Shown here one piece after another: positions 47,401 through 59,275 of a stretch of DNA of 64,000 bases. Source of the stretch: Leptobrachium leishanense. Taxonomy: Eukaryota; Chordata; Amphibia; Anura; Megophryidae. Within the stretch, counting starts at the first letter, position 1, and the number at the start of each line of letters is the position of its first letter. Location of the stretch: positions 243,137,721-243,201,720 of the forward strand of contig CM019067.1 in the NCBI GenBank assembly GCA_009667805.1, in the 5' to 3' direction. A program made the translations under genes and the position numbers. The notes beneath the pieces are model-generated. The model was given only the letters and a program-made list of their open reading frames with translations. It was not told the DNA's origin and did not search any database.

Positions 47401-48912
47401 TTGTGCTTGTTTTAGGGTTAGGGTTAACCCTTGTCCTAACATTCTGCCCCATTATAAGTCAACAGATTCTGCCCCTTCATTTGATACGAATGCAGGATGA
47501 AGAGACACTGGGTGGGGGGGGGGGGTATGGACGCTCCAGATTTTTGTGCATACAGTCTCCTGAGATGATTGTAATGCAGCCCTGGGTAATATCAAAACAT
47601 AATAAATATAAATGTCCTTTTTTTGTTTCATTTCAAGACAATGTAATTATTCCGCACCCTTGCTATATGATGATTTATAGAAAATTCCAAATCTCTCCAC
47701 ATATCAAATGCAAAAGAATGGCTTAGGGGGCTGATTCAGACCTTCCATCAGTCATTTTTTTAGGTTGCTAAGCAGTACCTGTTAAATATTTACAGGGGTA
47801 AAAACCAACACACATGGGACTCTTAGTGTTATAGAATGGAATAGATTAAGTTGTCACATCTAAATACTGTATTTCCATGCCATATGATTTCATTTATATG
47901 TCGATGAATTCATTTTTTTTACAAATTGCTTTGAACCAAGACCATGTATGCCTCTAAATTTGTTGTGTACATTTTAGGTACAACTGATACCCAGGTCAGC
48001 GAGTCTGTTTGATTTTGAGTCCTTAGATAAACAGTGAAGACCATGTATTTGCTAAGAGGAATGTTTGTAATTACATTTAATACTGTTCTATGGAGTAGAC
48101 AGCCAGTTAACAGCCAGGCTGTTAAAATGTTATATATATTTTATTAAGACTAAAATCCAAACTTGATGCATCAATCTATGAGGAAATGTAGATAACTTGA
48201 TAACATAGGTTTCCTATGAACTTGATTCAACTTTATGTAATGATTTCGTTTAATGCACTGCAGTCTTTGTATGAGCAAATTTCATCATTGGCAAAATAAC
48301 AAATCTAATAAATTAATTCATATAACAAAATACCAACTGAGGAAGTGAACTGCCACTAAACGCGTCTTGGTGATACTGACCTCTGGCATACAGCTGACAT
48401 ACTCTCTGGTGATACTGACCCCTGGCTAACAATTGACATATTCTCTGTATCTCTGGTTATATATTGGGTACTTGGTTACTGTATACTGGTTCTGGGTTAT
48501 AGCACTCTTACTGACCATTCTAAGGATCTGAAGGTTAGGATAGATGTGCTTCATATAGGGATCGTTTCCTAGTTCTTGGGGGAAACTTGACACCCATTGA
48601 TTTGGTGAAGGAGACCGTGGCAGAGATGAGAACAAAGCTGAGAGGAGATCCAGTGCTCCTAGTTAAGTTACCGACGGCCTACATATCTGGTGTCTGATAT
48701 TGAGACACCAGAAAATGTGAGTTTATCCCCTTATTTACTTTTTATATTCTCATTTAAACTTGCTACACTATGTACATTTACTTAATTTGAGGGAAGCGAA
48801 TGAAAGGCTGTTAAGAAGGGACATTTGCTGAGGTCCACGAGACGAGCCAAAACAGAAGAACCCCCACAACATTGCTAAGTGAAAGTAGCGCTTTCCCACC
48901 ACATTATCCCAC
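47401..48912. other. No gene; unassigned sequence
   Basis: A G-run lies at 47513-47525. At 48337-48361 there is CTGAGGA-AGTG-loop-CACT-AAAC, a member of the hammerhead-core-like set, followed by two diverged copies of a roughly 50-bp unit GGTGATACTGACCYCTGGC (48369-48447). No coding sequence recognised. Confidence 0.45.
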
Positions 48913-48915
48913 ATA

Positions 48916-49983
48916 CAGTCAGGTCCAGAAATATTGGGACATCGACACAATTCTAACATCTTTGGCTCTATACACCACCACAATGGAGTTGGAATGAAAC
49001 AAACACAATGTGCTTTAACTGCAGACTGTCAGCTTTAATCCAACTCAGGTGAACGGTGTAGGATTTACAGCAGTTTGCAGATGTGCCTCCCACTTGTTAA
49101 GGGACCAAAAGTAATGGGACAATTGGCTTCTCAGCTGTTCCATGGCCAGGTGTGTGATATTCCCTCATTACCCCAATTACAAGGTGCAGATAAAAGGCCC
49201 AGAGTTCATTTCAAGTGTGCTATTTGCATTTGGAATCTGTTGCTGTCAACTCTCAAGATGAGATAAAAAGAGCTGTCACTATCAGTGAAGCAAGCTATCA
49301 TTAGGCTGAAGAAACAAAACAAACCCATCAGAGAGATAGCAAGAACATTAGGCGTGGCCAAAACAATAGAAAACAACTGTGGTGGATGACCAAAGAATTA
49401 TTTCCCTGGTGAAGAAAACACCCTTCACAACAGTTGGCCAGATCAAGAACACTGTCCAGGAGGTAGGTGTATGTGTGTAAAAGTCAACAATCAAGAGAAG
49501 ACTTCACCAGAGTGAATACAGAGGGTTCTCCACAAGATGTAAACCATTGATGAGCCTCAAAAACAGGAAGGCAAGATTAGAGTTTGCCAAACAACACCTA
49601 ACAAAGCCTTCACAGTTCTGGAACAAGATCCTATGGACAGATGAGACCAAGATCAACTTGTACCAGAGTACCATGAACTCTGGGCCTTTTATCTGCACCT
49701 TGTAATTGGGGTAATGAGGGAATATCACACACCTAGCCATGGAACAGCTGAGAAGCCAATTGTCCCATTACCTTTGGTCCCTTCACAAGTGGGAGGCACA
49801 TCTGCAAGCCTGTTGTAAGTCCTACACCGTTCACCTGAGTTGGATGTACATACCCTCAAATTAAAGCTGACAGTCTGCAGTTAAAGTACATTGTGTTTGT
49901 TTCATTCCAACTCCATTGTGGTGGTGTGTAGAGCCAAAGATGTTAGAATTGTGTCAATGTCCCAATATTTCTGGACCTGACTG
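48916..49983 (+). mobile_element. Tc1-like element, foldback derivative with internal deletion
   Basis: It is bounded by CAGTCAGGTCCAGAAATATT inverted repeats and TA on both sides (48914-48915, 49984-49985). Inside is the 5' part of a transposase frame (about 49257-49672) resembling the gene at 60567-61595: SVKQAIIRLKKQNKPIREIA and RTLGVAKT. Stops and small indels break it, and it ends abruptly after the equivalent of INLYQS. The right arm then repeats the left end inverted, including AACTCTGGGCCTTTTATCTG. The arms are therefore about 300 bp, compared with about 222 bp in the fuller copy. Confidence 0.85.
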
Positions 49984-49985
49984 TA

Positions 49986-50787
49986 TATAAAATACATTTT
50001 AACAATAAAGCAATTTATTACTGCAACAAAAATGGGAAAAATGTATTTTGACTCCAGTATTAATCATATTGCTCCATTAATCTACAAGTTGTTGTCACGA
50101 ATATTCTGAATATGCTCTTCAAAGTTACATAAATCTTTTTTAATGCTATTTAGTAAAGCAGACAGTAATACCTCTCTAGTGTAATTACAATGTTATTACA
50201 GTAATAACATCCATTAACCTAGAGCTTCACAAATTTTATATGACACTTTTGATAAGACAAATATCTGAAAGTCATGCATTTGACAAGATATGTTGTCTGT
50301 TGAGGATAAATGAACAATTCCCAACAAAGGTATTAGTTCTTCTGTTAGATAAGAGAATATGTCTAACCTGAAGAAGAGAGAGGACTATTCATAGCCTGTC
50401 ACTTATTTTTGTATTTGTTAGCCCAATACAAAATGTATCATTGCATACTGATCTGATTATTTAATTATATACAATGTATTTCATTATATACAATGTATAA
50501 ATGGAAAAAAAAAACATTGACCCATAGATACACATAAACGTCCACCAACAGACAAAATAAGCACAGAAAAATTCTCATACAGAGCTAGGGCACAAAGAGG
50601 CTTTAACAGAGACACTATAAAACAAAAGTAGAACTGGACTGGGCACTCAGGTTTTGTAGCCAAAATATTGATGTAGTTGTGTTGCACTTTAAAACTGTCT
50701 AAAAAAGGAGGTTGAGTACCAAGCCCAGTTCTTTCGTTCTATTGGTAGCTTAGAGGTGGTTGCTCTATGGACTGTGGTGGCACCTTC
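49986..50787. other. No gene; AT-rich sequence
   Basis: Nothing recognised. Confidence 0.4.
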
Positions 50788-50795
50788 CTGGCCAT

Positions 50796-51628
50796 TAGGG
50801 AAGTGCAATTCGTGCTTCCAAGGGCATCCCGAATCCGAAATGTTGACCACATGAAACTTCAGATCGATTTGAAATTTCGAGTCATTCGATTCGATAATTT
50901 GGATAATTCAAAATATCGGGTCGATTCGACAAATCGGGTCGATTCGGTGATTCGGGTCATTTCGGGTCATTTGATTCAGTTGGTTTTTCGTTTTATGCTG
51001 CAGTAATTATACTGTAGAGGTGCTGCCTGGCAGTGTGCAGAATCAAATGCTGCATTATTATACTTTAGAGGTGCTGCCCGGCAATGTGCGGATTCATATG
51101 CTGCATTAATTATGCTGTAGAGGTGCTGCGCGGCAGTGTGCAGAATCACATGCTGCATTATTATACTGTAGAGGTGCTGCCCGGCAGTGTGCGGAATCAA
51201 TGCTGCATTGAAATCTATGGGTTAAAAAGCCTTGTTTCTTTAAAAAAAGTTAAGAAACCTAAAATTTCACCCAAAAAATGGTTAAAAAATCTTAAAAGAA
51301 TAACTAAGTAAAGGAACTTTCATTCTATTGGTAGTAATCTACTTCCCATTCTTCAATAAGCAGTAAAAAACCAAATAACTCATTAAAAACAAAAAAACAA
51401 ACTGAACCGAATCACCTGAATGATCCGAATCACCGAATCGCCAAAATGATCCAAACGCCAAAATGACCCGAATCACCGAATCGATCCGAAATTTCGAATC
51501 GATATCGAATTACCCGAATCGAATCACCAAATCGAATCAAAAACAGTCCGAAATGACCCGAAACGAAAAAAAACCTGAAAAAACAAACAAACAGAACAAA
51601 ACAAAATTTTCAGCGGTGCACATCTCTA
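50796..51628. mobile_element. hAT non-autonomous element with perfect 8-bp TSD, 0.83 kb
   Basis: CTGGCCAT occurs at 50788-50795 and again at 51629-51636. The ends are TAGGGAAGTGCA and, reversed, TAGAGATGTGCACC. The left arm is GATTCG/TTCGGGTC reiterations and the right arm is CCGAATC reiterations. The middle holds a four-unit tandem array (50996-51209). Non-coding. Confidence 0.9.
50996..51209. repeat. Tandem array, four units of about 53 bp
   Basis: The unit includes GTAGAGGTGCTGCCCGGCAG then TGTGCGGAATCA-ATGCTGCATTA. It lies wholly inside the hAT at 50796-51628. Confidence 0.8.
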
Positions 51629-51865
51629 CTGGCCATGCTTAATGGGAGTGCTGCTCTACACTGTTGAACTGTCAAGAAAAAAAGGGTTCAGACAGCATTC
51701 ACTCACTCATGGTCAGATCCGCTTCACAGTGCAATTGATATTAATATTATGCCACATCCAAAAAAGACAGTAGGCTAAAATGTTGTAGTTACCCCAGCAT
51801 GTGAAGTATCTAATAAAATGACACTTCAACTGAGCTCAAAAGTGCTTGTACTATTTTGTTTCTTA

Positions 51866-52742
51866 GGGGGTTATTCAGAGAGATCCAAAATGTGGCTGAA
51901 ATGTAATCGGACACTGAATTTCACATTCACACACACATTTCTGGGCCATTTGGCTACTCAGAGAGCAGGCAGTTTGCCAAATTCTGAGGTATTGCCTGCG
52001 CTTACGGTGCCTGTTCGAGGGCAGTGAAATCCCCCATAGAGAAGCAATGGTTCGTCTATTCAGAGACACCAAACAGCAGAGAAATGTCAGTGAAATGCCC
52101 TGCTGTAAGGTGGTTTCATTCAACAAGTTTATTCCAGCGAATCCCATAGGCTTCAATGTTAAAAATATTCCAATTTTAATCCAATATCTAATAAACAATT
52201 TATTATTTTATTCTGCTGTAAAGAATCTCTTTATTTCTAGATTTTTTTGGATCTTTTATGCATCTTTCAGGATTTTTTTGGCAAATTTTTTTCCCCGTTT
52301 TTTTTTCAATTTTCCTTTACAGACCTTTTTATTATCATTCATATGATCTTATATGAAAATTCTAGACAGTTTCGTTGTGTAGTTTTTTGCAACCAGCGTT
52401 TCAAATTTCAATCTTTCAAGTGTACTGTTTTTTTTTACCACGTTCGTCGGCTTGTCGGGTTTTTCCGTCAGCTGCTCTGAGCTGTGATCAGAGGCTAGTC
52501 GGGTTTTTCTGGCATGTTCGGTGGGGTTTTTGCAGCGGTTTCTGCGGGTTTTCAGTGAGTGTTCGGTGAGTGTTCAGCGAGTGTTCTGCGGTGAGTTTTC
52601 CCTGCACTACGAGGTGCCCTGCGGTGCTTGCTGAATACACCGCAGGTTCGGCGAACTAGGAATCGCTGAATCACCCCGAACTGCAGGGAACGAAAGGTCA
52701 CCGAACGAAAGGTGACTTTTCGGATCTCTCTGAATAACCCTG
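51866..52742. mobile_element. Long CAGGGTTATTCA-family element, 0.88 kb
   Basis: The termini GGGGGTTATTCAGAGAG and CTCTCTGAATAACCCTG are flanked by TTA and TCA. It is in opposite orientation to 45292-46177 and shares its CATAGAGAAGCAATGGTTCG block, the AT module (about 52148-52250) and GTTCGGTGAGTGTTC-type tracts. Confidence 0.7.
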
Positions 52743-52786
52743 TCAGAGTAGACTTTGCAACGGACAGAGACACTATCAGACACACA

Positions 52787-52908
52787 ACGGTTTATTCAGA
52801 GAGAGCCGATCCGGCCCAAAAATGTCAGCGAGCAGGTAATTTCCCCATACGGTGCCATTTCAGGGCCATTCGGATATTAAGAGAGCAGGCAGTTCGCCAT
52901 ACATGCCC
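52787..52908. mobile_element. Truncated CAGGGTTATTCA-family copy
   Basis: It starts ACGGTTTATTCAGAGAGAG and continues TTTCAGGGCCATTCGGATAT, then GAGAGCAGGCAGTTCGCC, as in the left part of 51866-52742. It is lost after about 52908. Confidence 0.6.
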
Positions 52909-53597
52909 GATCCTTGATTGCAACAATAGATCTAACAGAATCATGCAAGATCCTTGGAATGGGGAAATATGATTAAGGTATTGATTAAGGTATTTGGCTT
53001 GTTCAGTACCAGTGTGTGTGACTACCTATGAATAATATTAAAACCTTGTGATGCACACTGGTCGTCAAAGCACAAAATTGGGTGCTAACCAAAAACTGGA
53101 CTTCTCCTCAATAAGTCCTAAAGATATCAGTAAAAGAAATTAGCAAAATAACAGCTTGTACCCTTGACAAAGGTCTTTGGCTGAAACGTTGGGACGTCTG
53201 CTTTGTTTCACTGAGGGACTTCCTTTTAACTATTATGATTTGCTCTATATTGCTTTGTAAGATCTGTTCTAGAATGCACTATTGATTCTTTGTGCTTCTG
53301 GGTATTTCATGCTTGCCTAAGCTATATTTCCACAAAATTTGATATAGGAACTGAGCTGGCCTGTTCCCTCTTTCTAGGTTCGTAACTGATTATTAATAGC
53401 ATGCAATGATTTTCTTTCTCACCCATGGCATTTATGGTACACATATGTGTTTAAATATTTATGAAATTAGTATATTCTGTTCCTTGTTGTTTTTTGACTA
53501 TATTAAAATTGATTTAATTTATTAATCGGTGTGCTTTCTTGCTAATTTCTTTTACTGACTACTTATGAATAACATTATTAACCTGGCCGAAACATTG
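52909..53597. other. No gene; contains a stem-GAAACGTTGG motif
   Basis: At 53163-53192 the sequence CTTGACAAAGG-TCTT-TGGCTGAAACGTTGGG resembles the 16.4-kb palindrome arms. No coding sequence. Confidence 0.45.
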
Positions 53598-53798
53598 TCA
53601 TTTTAATACTTGCGCAATAATATTTTCATTCAAGGAGTGCTGTACACTGACAGGACCACAGGCAGAGATATAGACTGAGACTGATACACTGACAGAAGCA
53701 CAGGCAGGGATATGGACACAGAATGAGACTCTGACACAGATAGACAAAGACAGTGACATACACTGAGATAAATCAGAAGAACAAAAAGGCACTGACAT
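53598..53798. repeat. Low-complexity, imperfect tandem repeat
   Basis: Variations of GACACTGACAG, CACAGGCAGRGATAT and GACTGAGAC are repeated. Serine/valine-rich open frames on the minus strand (66 and 160 codons) are products of it. Confidence 0.6.
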
Positions 53799-55930
53799 GT
53801 TGTATGATTTAAATTGCTTTCTTTATTAATGCAATAACACACACACAACAGTGTTTCAGCCCACCGGGTATTTTCTATTGTTCTTACGTATGTTGGAGGT
53901 CTAGACACCTTTTTACCTGTCGGACCATAGAATAGGTCACCGTCTATGCCATCTAAAGTGAATATTGTTTGTCTATTTGTAGAAGGGATACACATATAAA
54001 ATGCACACCCGCCCCACAACTCACCCAATGGCTTGGAATTTCCTGCAAGTTGCACCACTTGCAATGGGTAGATACAGCATTGAGTGCTCACAGCTAGGCA
54101 TGCTTGTCTCACCCAACTTTCATTGTCTGAAGTCTAATGGCACACTTTGCAAGGTTGGCTAAACTACTAGAAAGTCGAAGGACCCTGCTCTTAGCAAACA
54201 CTACTGCAATACAAACTTGTGTTGTAACACCAGCATTAGTAGTAGCATTAATGGAACGCAGAACTTCCGTGAGCCTAATAAAAGTGGTGACCCTGTATGC
54301 AAAGTATATGTTAATTATAATACTTTAACACAGCAAAAACAATGAACATGATAAAATGAAATAAAATATTAAATTATTTGTCTCTCTTGTTATAATCTCA
54401 TGCTGACCTCTGTTATTTTCTCTTTGAACTAAACTTGGATGTTTCTTCAGAGTAGTCCACCATAGACTCTTTAAGTCAAGTGATTCAAGCTCTATCCTCC
54501 ATGATGTTGATGATCTAAAATATCCAGAAGTATTTGAATGCAATAAATGGCCAGAAAATCATGGGCGCTGTATTTCAGAGACATCTGAGGGCCAGAGTTT
54601 GAGTCCAAGGGTTTAATCATAGCCTGTCTTAGTAGGACCATGGCAAAGTGATGAAACATACCATTTTCATATTATTATTGCATAGTATTTTCTGCTTCTA
54701 GCATATTGTAACAGGCATGGACCGGAGCTTTACACAGTGCAGAACTTTATTTTAAACCATAACTGTTTTAAAATAAATCGGAACTAAACAAACATTTATT
54801 TAGAACAAAAGAAACAATTTTGAGGAAAGCATGTTAAATGGCCCTTTAGTTGATGGTTAATCAAAGTAATCAATGCAGAGCTTATCTAATAAAAGTCTTT
54901 GTTTATATAGAACGTAATAGAATTGCATAGCTTCAAAGATTCAGGCAATTTAATAAACATTTAAAGTGTTTTCCAGAAAGTGATTTAAAGTCTAAGCAAT
55001 GTATAAAAGTAATATTGTTGTTAATTTTACTTATGCAAGTTTCTTTGACCTGTGAATGTTGGACAGACTTGTTTGTTTATCATTTATTTTCAACATGTTT
55101 TCTTAAATTCCCAAGTGACCCAGCCTCCGGCTTTGAAAACGTAGTTTCTTAAAAAAGAAGCCTGTGTGTTCATTTTATGAAATTCATTACGCTCATTACT
55201 CGGCAAGAGGGAATTCACATAGATTTTTTGCTTCTATGTTCTTGCACTACGCTTGGGTGATCTGAATGGATCGATCTGAAAACAAAATGCGTATATTCTG
55301 ATGAGTTTATGTTGCCTTATTTCACCCCATGCAGTAAGATAGTTTATTAAAAGTTTTCCAGCTTTCACAAAACATTTTTTAAAACAAAGTTAAAAGAAAC
55401 ATAGCAGTGGGGTCCATTTGGGGAAATTGTGTAAAAAATTCATTTTACTTTCCATAGAAATCTAACCTGTGCAAATGAAAGAGTAGAAATAATTAAACAT
55501 AATACAGAAAAGACTAATGTTTAAAACACAAACATGTATGAAAGGGCAAAACACACCAAACGAAATACAATTCGGCAAACCTGTAAAGAAATTAATAGCA
55601 ATAAAATAAGTTAAAAGGCCTTCAAAATTCAGACCCAAAGCAAGCAACTCCTAATCAAAAATTTGAGATGAGATGCTGAGATAGGTGAACTCTCTCATTG
55701 GCTAAAAACTAATTTTAACAAGGAAAACTATTGGATAGTATTCCAAGTGAAATACAAATGGCCCTATAGTGCTTATTTACCATCAAGATCCCGGCCTGGA
55801 AAGATCTCTTGGGCTGTTGAATGATGAACATATCCCAGATATATTGGGCTATAGTTTAAGGGGTTTAATTGGTGGGACTTACAGTTAATTTAGAGTTCAG
55901 GGAGGGGGAGGTCAGGTTATTGTATGTGTA
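53799..55930. other. No gene; unassigned sequence
   Basis: About 2.1 kb without a nameable repeat or coding domain. The part at 55020-55340 looks non-repetitive. Confidence 0.4.
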
Positions 55931-57489
55931 AAACATGCTGGACGAAGTGCCTATGAGTTCTGTTCTTTTGAACTTTTCTCACACAACAATCTCAAGGGTG
56001 TATCAAGAATGGTGCAAGAAACAAAACAACATTGAGTCAGCGCACTTGTGTGGAAGAAAATTGCTTGTTGGTGAGAGAGATTGGAGGAGGATGACTAGAC
56101 TTGTGCAAGCCAACAGACAGGCCACTGTTGCCCAACTGACCTCAGAATTTAACATTGGTGCTCCTAAAACAATCACACAGTGCACCACTAGATCCACCTT
56201 GTTGCGGATAATGTACAACAGCGGACAGCCACATCGGGTACTAGTGTTATCAGAGTAGACCAAGAGAGTACGCCTTCTGTGGGCACAGTAACACCAGCAC
56301 TGGACCATTGAAGACTGTTAAAAGGTCGCTTGATCTTATGAGTTGAAGTTCCTGGTATATCATGTTGATGTCATACTCAGAATTTGTCACAAACATCATG
56401 AAGCCATGGACCCGTTGTATCTGGCTACACTTTGTGGGTCCATTGATACCCCTGGATTCATGTCTGGATGCCAGACATCCAGAGTAAACATTGTTGCTGA
56501 CCAAGTGTATCCATTCATATTGACAGTTGATCCTCATGCAGATGGTTACTTCCAGCAGGATAATGCACCAATGCACAAAGCCTGTATCGCTATGGGATCG
56601 TTCCAGGAACAGAACAATGACTTTTCTTACGGCAGTGACCTGCCCAGTCCCCGGATCTCAATCTCAATTCGATTGAACATTTGTGGCATGAGCTGATAAG
56701 GAATATTTTTGCACCTCCATACCTACCCCGTCAAATGTTCAGGAACTATGGGGCGCACTCTTCTCTACATCATACACAATACCCAGGGCCATATTTACAT
56801 CTCAGGAGCCTGGAGCCTGTGTGCTCCCTACACCCCCCAAATAAAGGTCTCTCTACACTGTTATAGAGCAGTGATATTACCTCTACTCCACCCAGCCGGT
56901 TTATCTATTGAAAATGATGCTCCGTTTCAGCCTGGAGCAATCAAACTTCTTGGCATTATGATACACCATGGCTGAGGGTCTTTGACTTTGCCACTTCATT
57001 CTATGATGCTGCTTTATTTCAGTCAATTTCTCAGAAGGTTATCAAAACTTGCTTTTGCTTTGGTGCAGGGCATGGTTCTTTTTTTTTTTTTTTTACATGG
57101 TCATGTTTTGTATCATTAGAAAGGCCAAACTCTGACCTGTTCAATGGCACCTGACTTGAACTTGAGGGGAGTAAAGAATGGAGATACAGGTGTCCGAAGG
57201 ACACCTAGCAACAGAGCTTGTGTTAGATCAGGGATCAGCAACCTTTTACACACCAAGTGCCATTTTTAAAACCATCAGACAACCAGGTGCCAGTGAACAA
57301 CAGCGTTCCATAGTGTTCGTTAGATTTACATTTTTATACTCATAGTTGTACTGCTAATAGTAAGTAATAAGTAACTGGGCAGGGAACAGATTCTGCTGCT
57401 GTACGTCCGACAAGCAGGCTCGGACTGGGACAAATTATAGGCCCGGGCATTTTGGAGTGAGCAGTCCACTTTTTTTTTTCTACACACCA

Positions 57490-57838
57490 CACATTACTGT
57501 GAGTTTTATTGCTGTGGAGTTCTGTGATATGCTCATACACAGAACACAATACTGTGGAGCTCTGGGACACCCATACAACACAGCACATTATGGGGGTGTA
57601 CTAGAGCTCCACCATAATGTGCAGAGCTCCACAGTAATGTGCAGTGTTTATGAGGGTATCACAGAGCTCCACAGTAATGTGCAGTGTTTACGAGGGTATC
57701 AGAGCTCCACAGTAATGTGCGGTGTGTATGAGGGCATCACAGAGCTCCACAGTAATGTGCTGTGTGTATGAGGGCATCACAGAGCTCCACAGTAATGTGC
57801 TGTGTGTATGATGGTATCACCAGAGCTCCACTGTAATA
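57490..57838. repeat. Tandem array, 40-bp unit
   Basis: Five clear units in 57625-57838: ACAGAGCTCCACAGTAATGT then GCTGTGTGTATGAGGGCATC. Diverged or inverted units extend left to about 57490. Confidence 0.85.
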
Positions 57839-57869
57839 AAACTCAATGTACTGTATTTATCAATTTATT

Positions 57870-59275
57870 CAACCCTCCCAGCATAGCAATTCATTAATTT
57901 CTACCCTCCAATTCACGCATTTCTCCAATTCAATTCATTCCTCTTCCCCCCAGCATACCAATTCATTTATTTTCTCCACAGCTTACCAAATTCATTCCTC
58001 TTCCCCCAGCATACCAAATTACTTTCTCTCTCCCTCCCATAACAATTAATTCACTCCCCAGCATTCCAAATTAATTCACCCCTCAGCCCCAGCATTCCAA
58101 ATTAATTCACCCCCCGCCCCAGCATTCCAAATTCATTCACCCCCCAGCCCCAGCATTCCAAATTCATTAACCCCCCAGCCCCAGCATTCCAGATTCATTA
58201 ACCCCCCAGCCCCAACATTTCAAATTCATTAACCCCCCCAACCCCAGCATTCCAAATTCATTCACCCCCAGCCCCAGCATTCCAAATTCATTCCCCCAGC
58301 CCCAGCATTCCAAATTCATTAACCCCCCAGCCCCAGCATTCCAAATTCATTAACCCCCCAGCCTCAGCATTCCAAATTCATTGACCCGCCCCAGCATTCC
58401 AAATTCATTAACCCGCCCCAGTCCCTGCATTCCAAATTAATTAATTCACCCCCAGCATTCCAAATTCATTCACCCCCCAGCCCCAGCATTCCAAATTAAT
58501 TAATCCACCCCCCAGCCCCAGCATTCCAAAATCATTAAACCCCCAGCCCCAGCATTCCAAATTCATTAACACCCCAGCCCCAGCATTCCAAATTCATTAA
58601 CCCCCCCAGCTCCAGCATTCCAAATTCATTAACCCCCAGCTCCAGCATTCCAAATTCATTCACCCCCCAGCCCCAGCATTCCAAATTTATTCACCATCCC
58701 AGCCCCAGCATTCCAAATTCATTCACCCCCGTCGCCAGCATTCCAAATTCATTAACCCCCAGCTGCCCCAGCATTCCAAATTAATTCACCCCCACAGTCC
58801 CTGCATTCCAAGTTAATTAATTCATCCCCCAGCCCCAGCATTCCAAATTCATTCACCCCCAGCCCCAGCATTCCAAATTAATTAATTCACCCCACAGCCC
58901 CAGCATTCCAAATTCATTAACCCCCCAGCCCCAGCATTCCAAATTCATTAACCCCCAGCCCCAGCATTCTAAATTCCTTAACCCCCCAACCCCAGCATTC
59001 CAAATTCATTAACACCCCCAGCCCCAGCATTCCAAATTCATTCACCCCCAGCCCCAGCATTCCCAATTCATTCACCCCAGCCCCAGCATTCCAAATTCAT
59101 TAACCCCCCAGCCCCAACATTCCAAATTCATTCACCCCCCGGCCCCAGCATTACAAATTCATTCACCCCCCGGCCCCAGCATTACAAATTCATTAACTCA
59201 CCCAGCCTCAGCATTACAAATCTATTAATTCACCCCCTAGCATTCCAAATTCATAAATTTTCTCCCCCCATATCA
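57870..59275. repeat. Minisatellite, about 31-bp unit, some 40-45 copies
   Basis: The unit is about AGCATTCCAAATTCATT-MACCCCCCAGCCCC, with length changes mainly in the C-run and in the ATTAATTAATTC variants. The left margin (57870-58080) is more diverged than the centre. It lies completely inside the inner hAT. Confidence 0.9.

Noticed and set aside
53630..54112. 160-codon open frame on the minus strand with a Ser/Val/Cys-rich tail
   Set aside because: Half of it is translated low-complexity CACAGGCAGAGATA-type repeat. The remainder has no recognisable domain or splice structure.
57870..59275. Possible CRISPR-like array of regularly spaced repeats
   Set aside because: The units are contiguous tandem copies with no unique spacers, they lie inside a hAT element, and the host is clearly a eukaryote.
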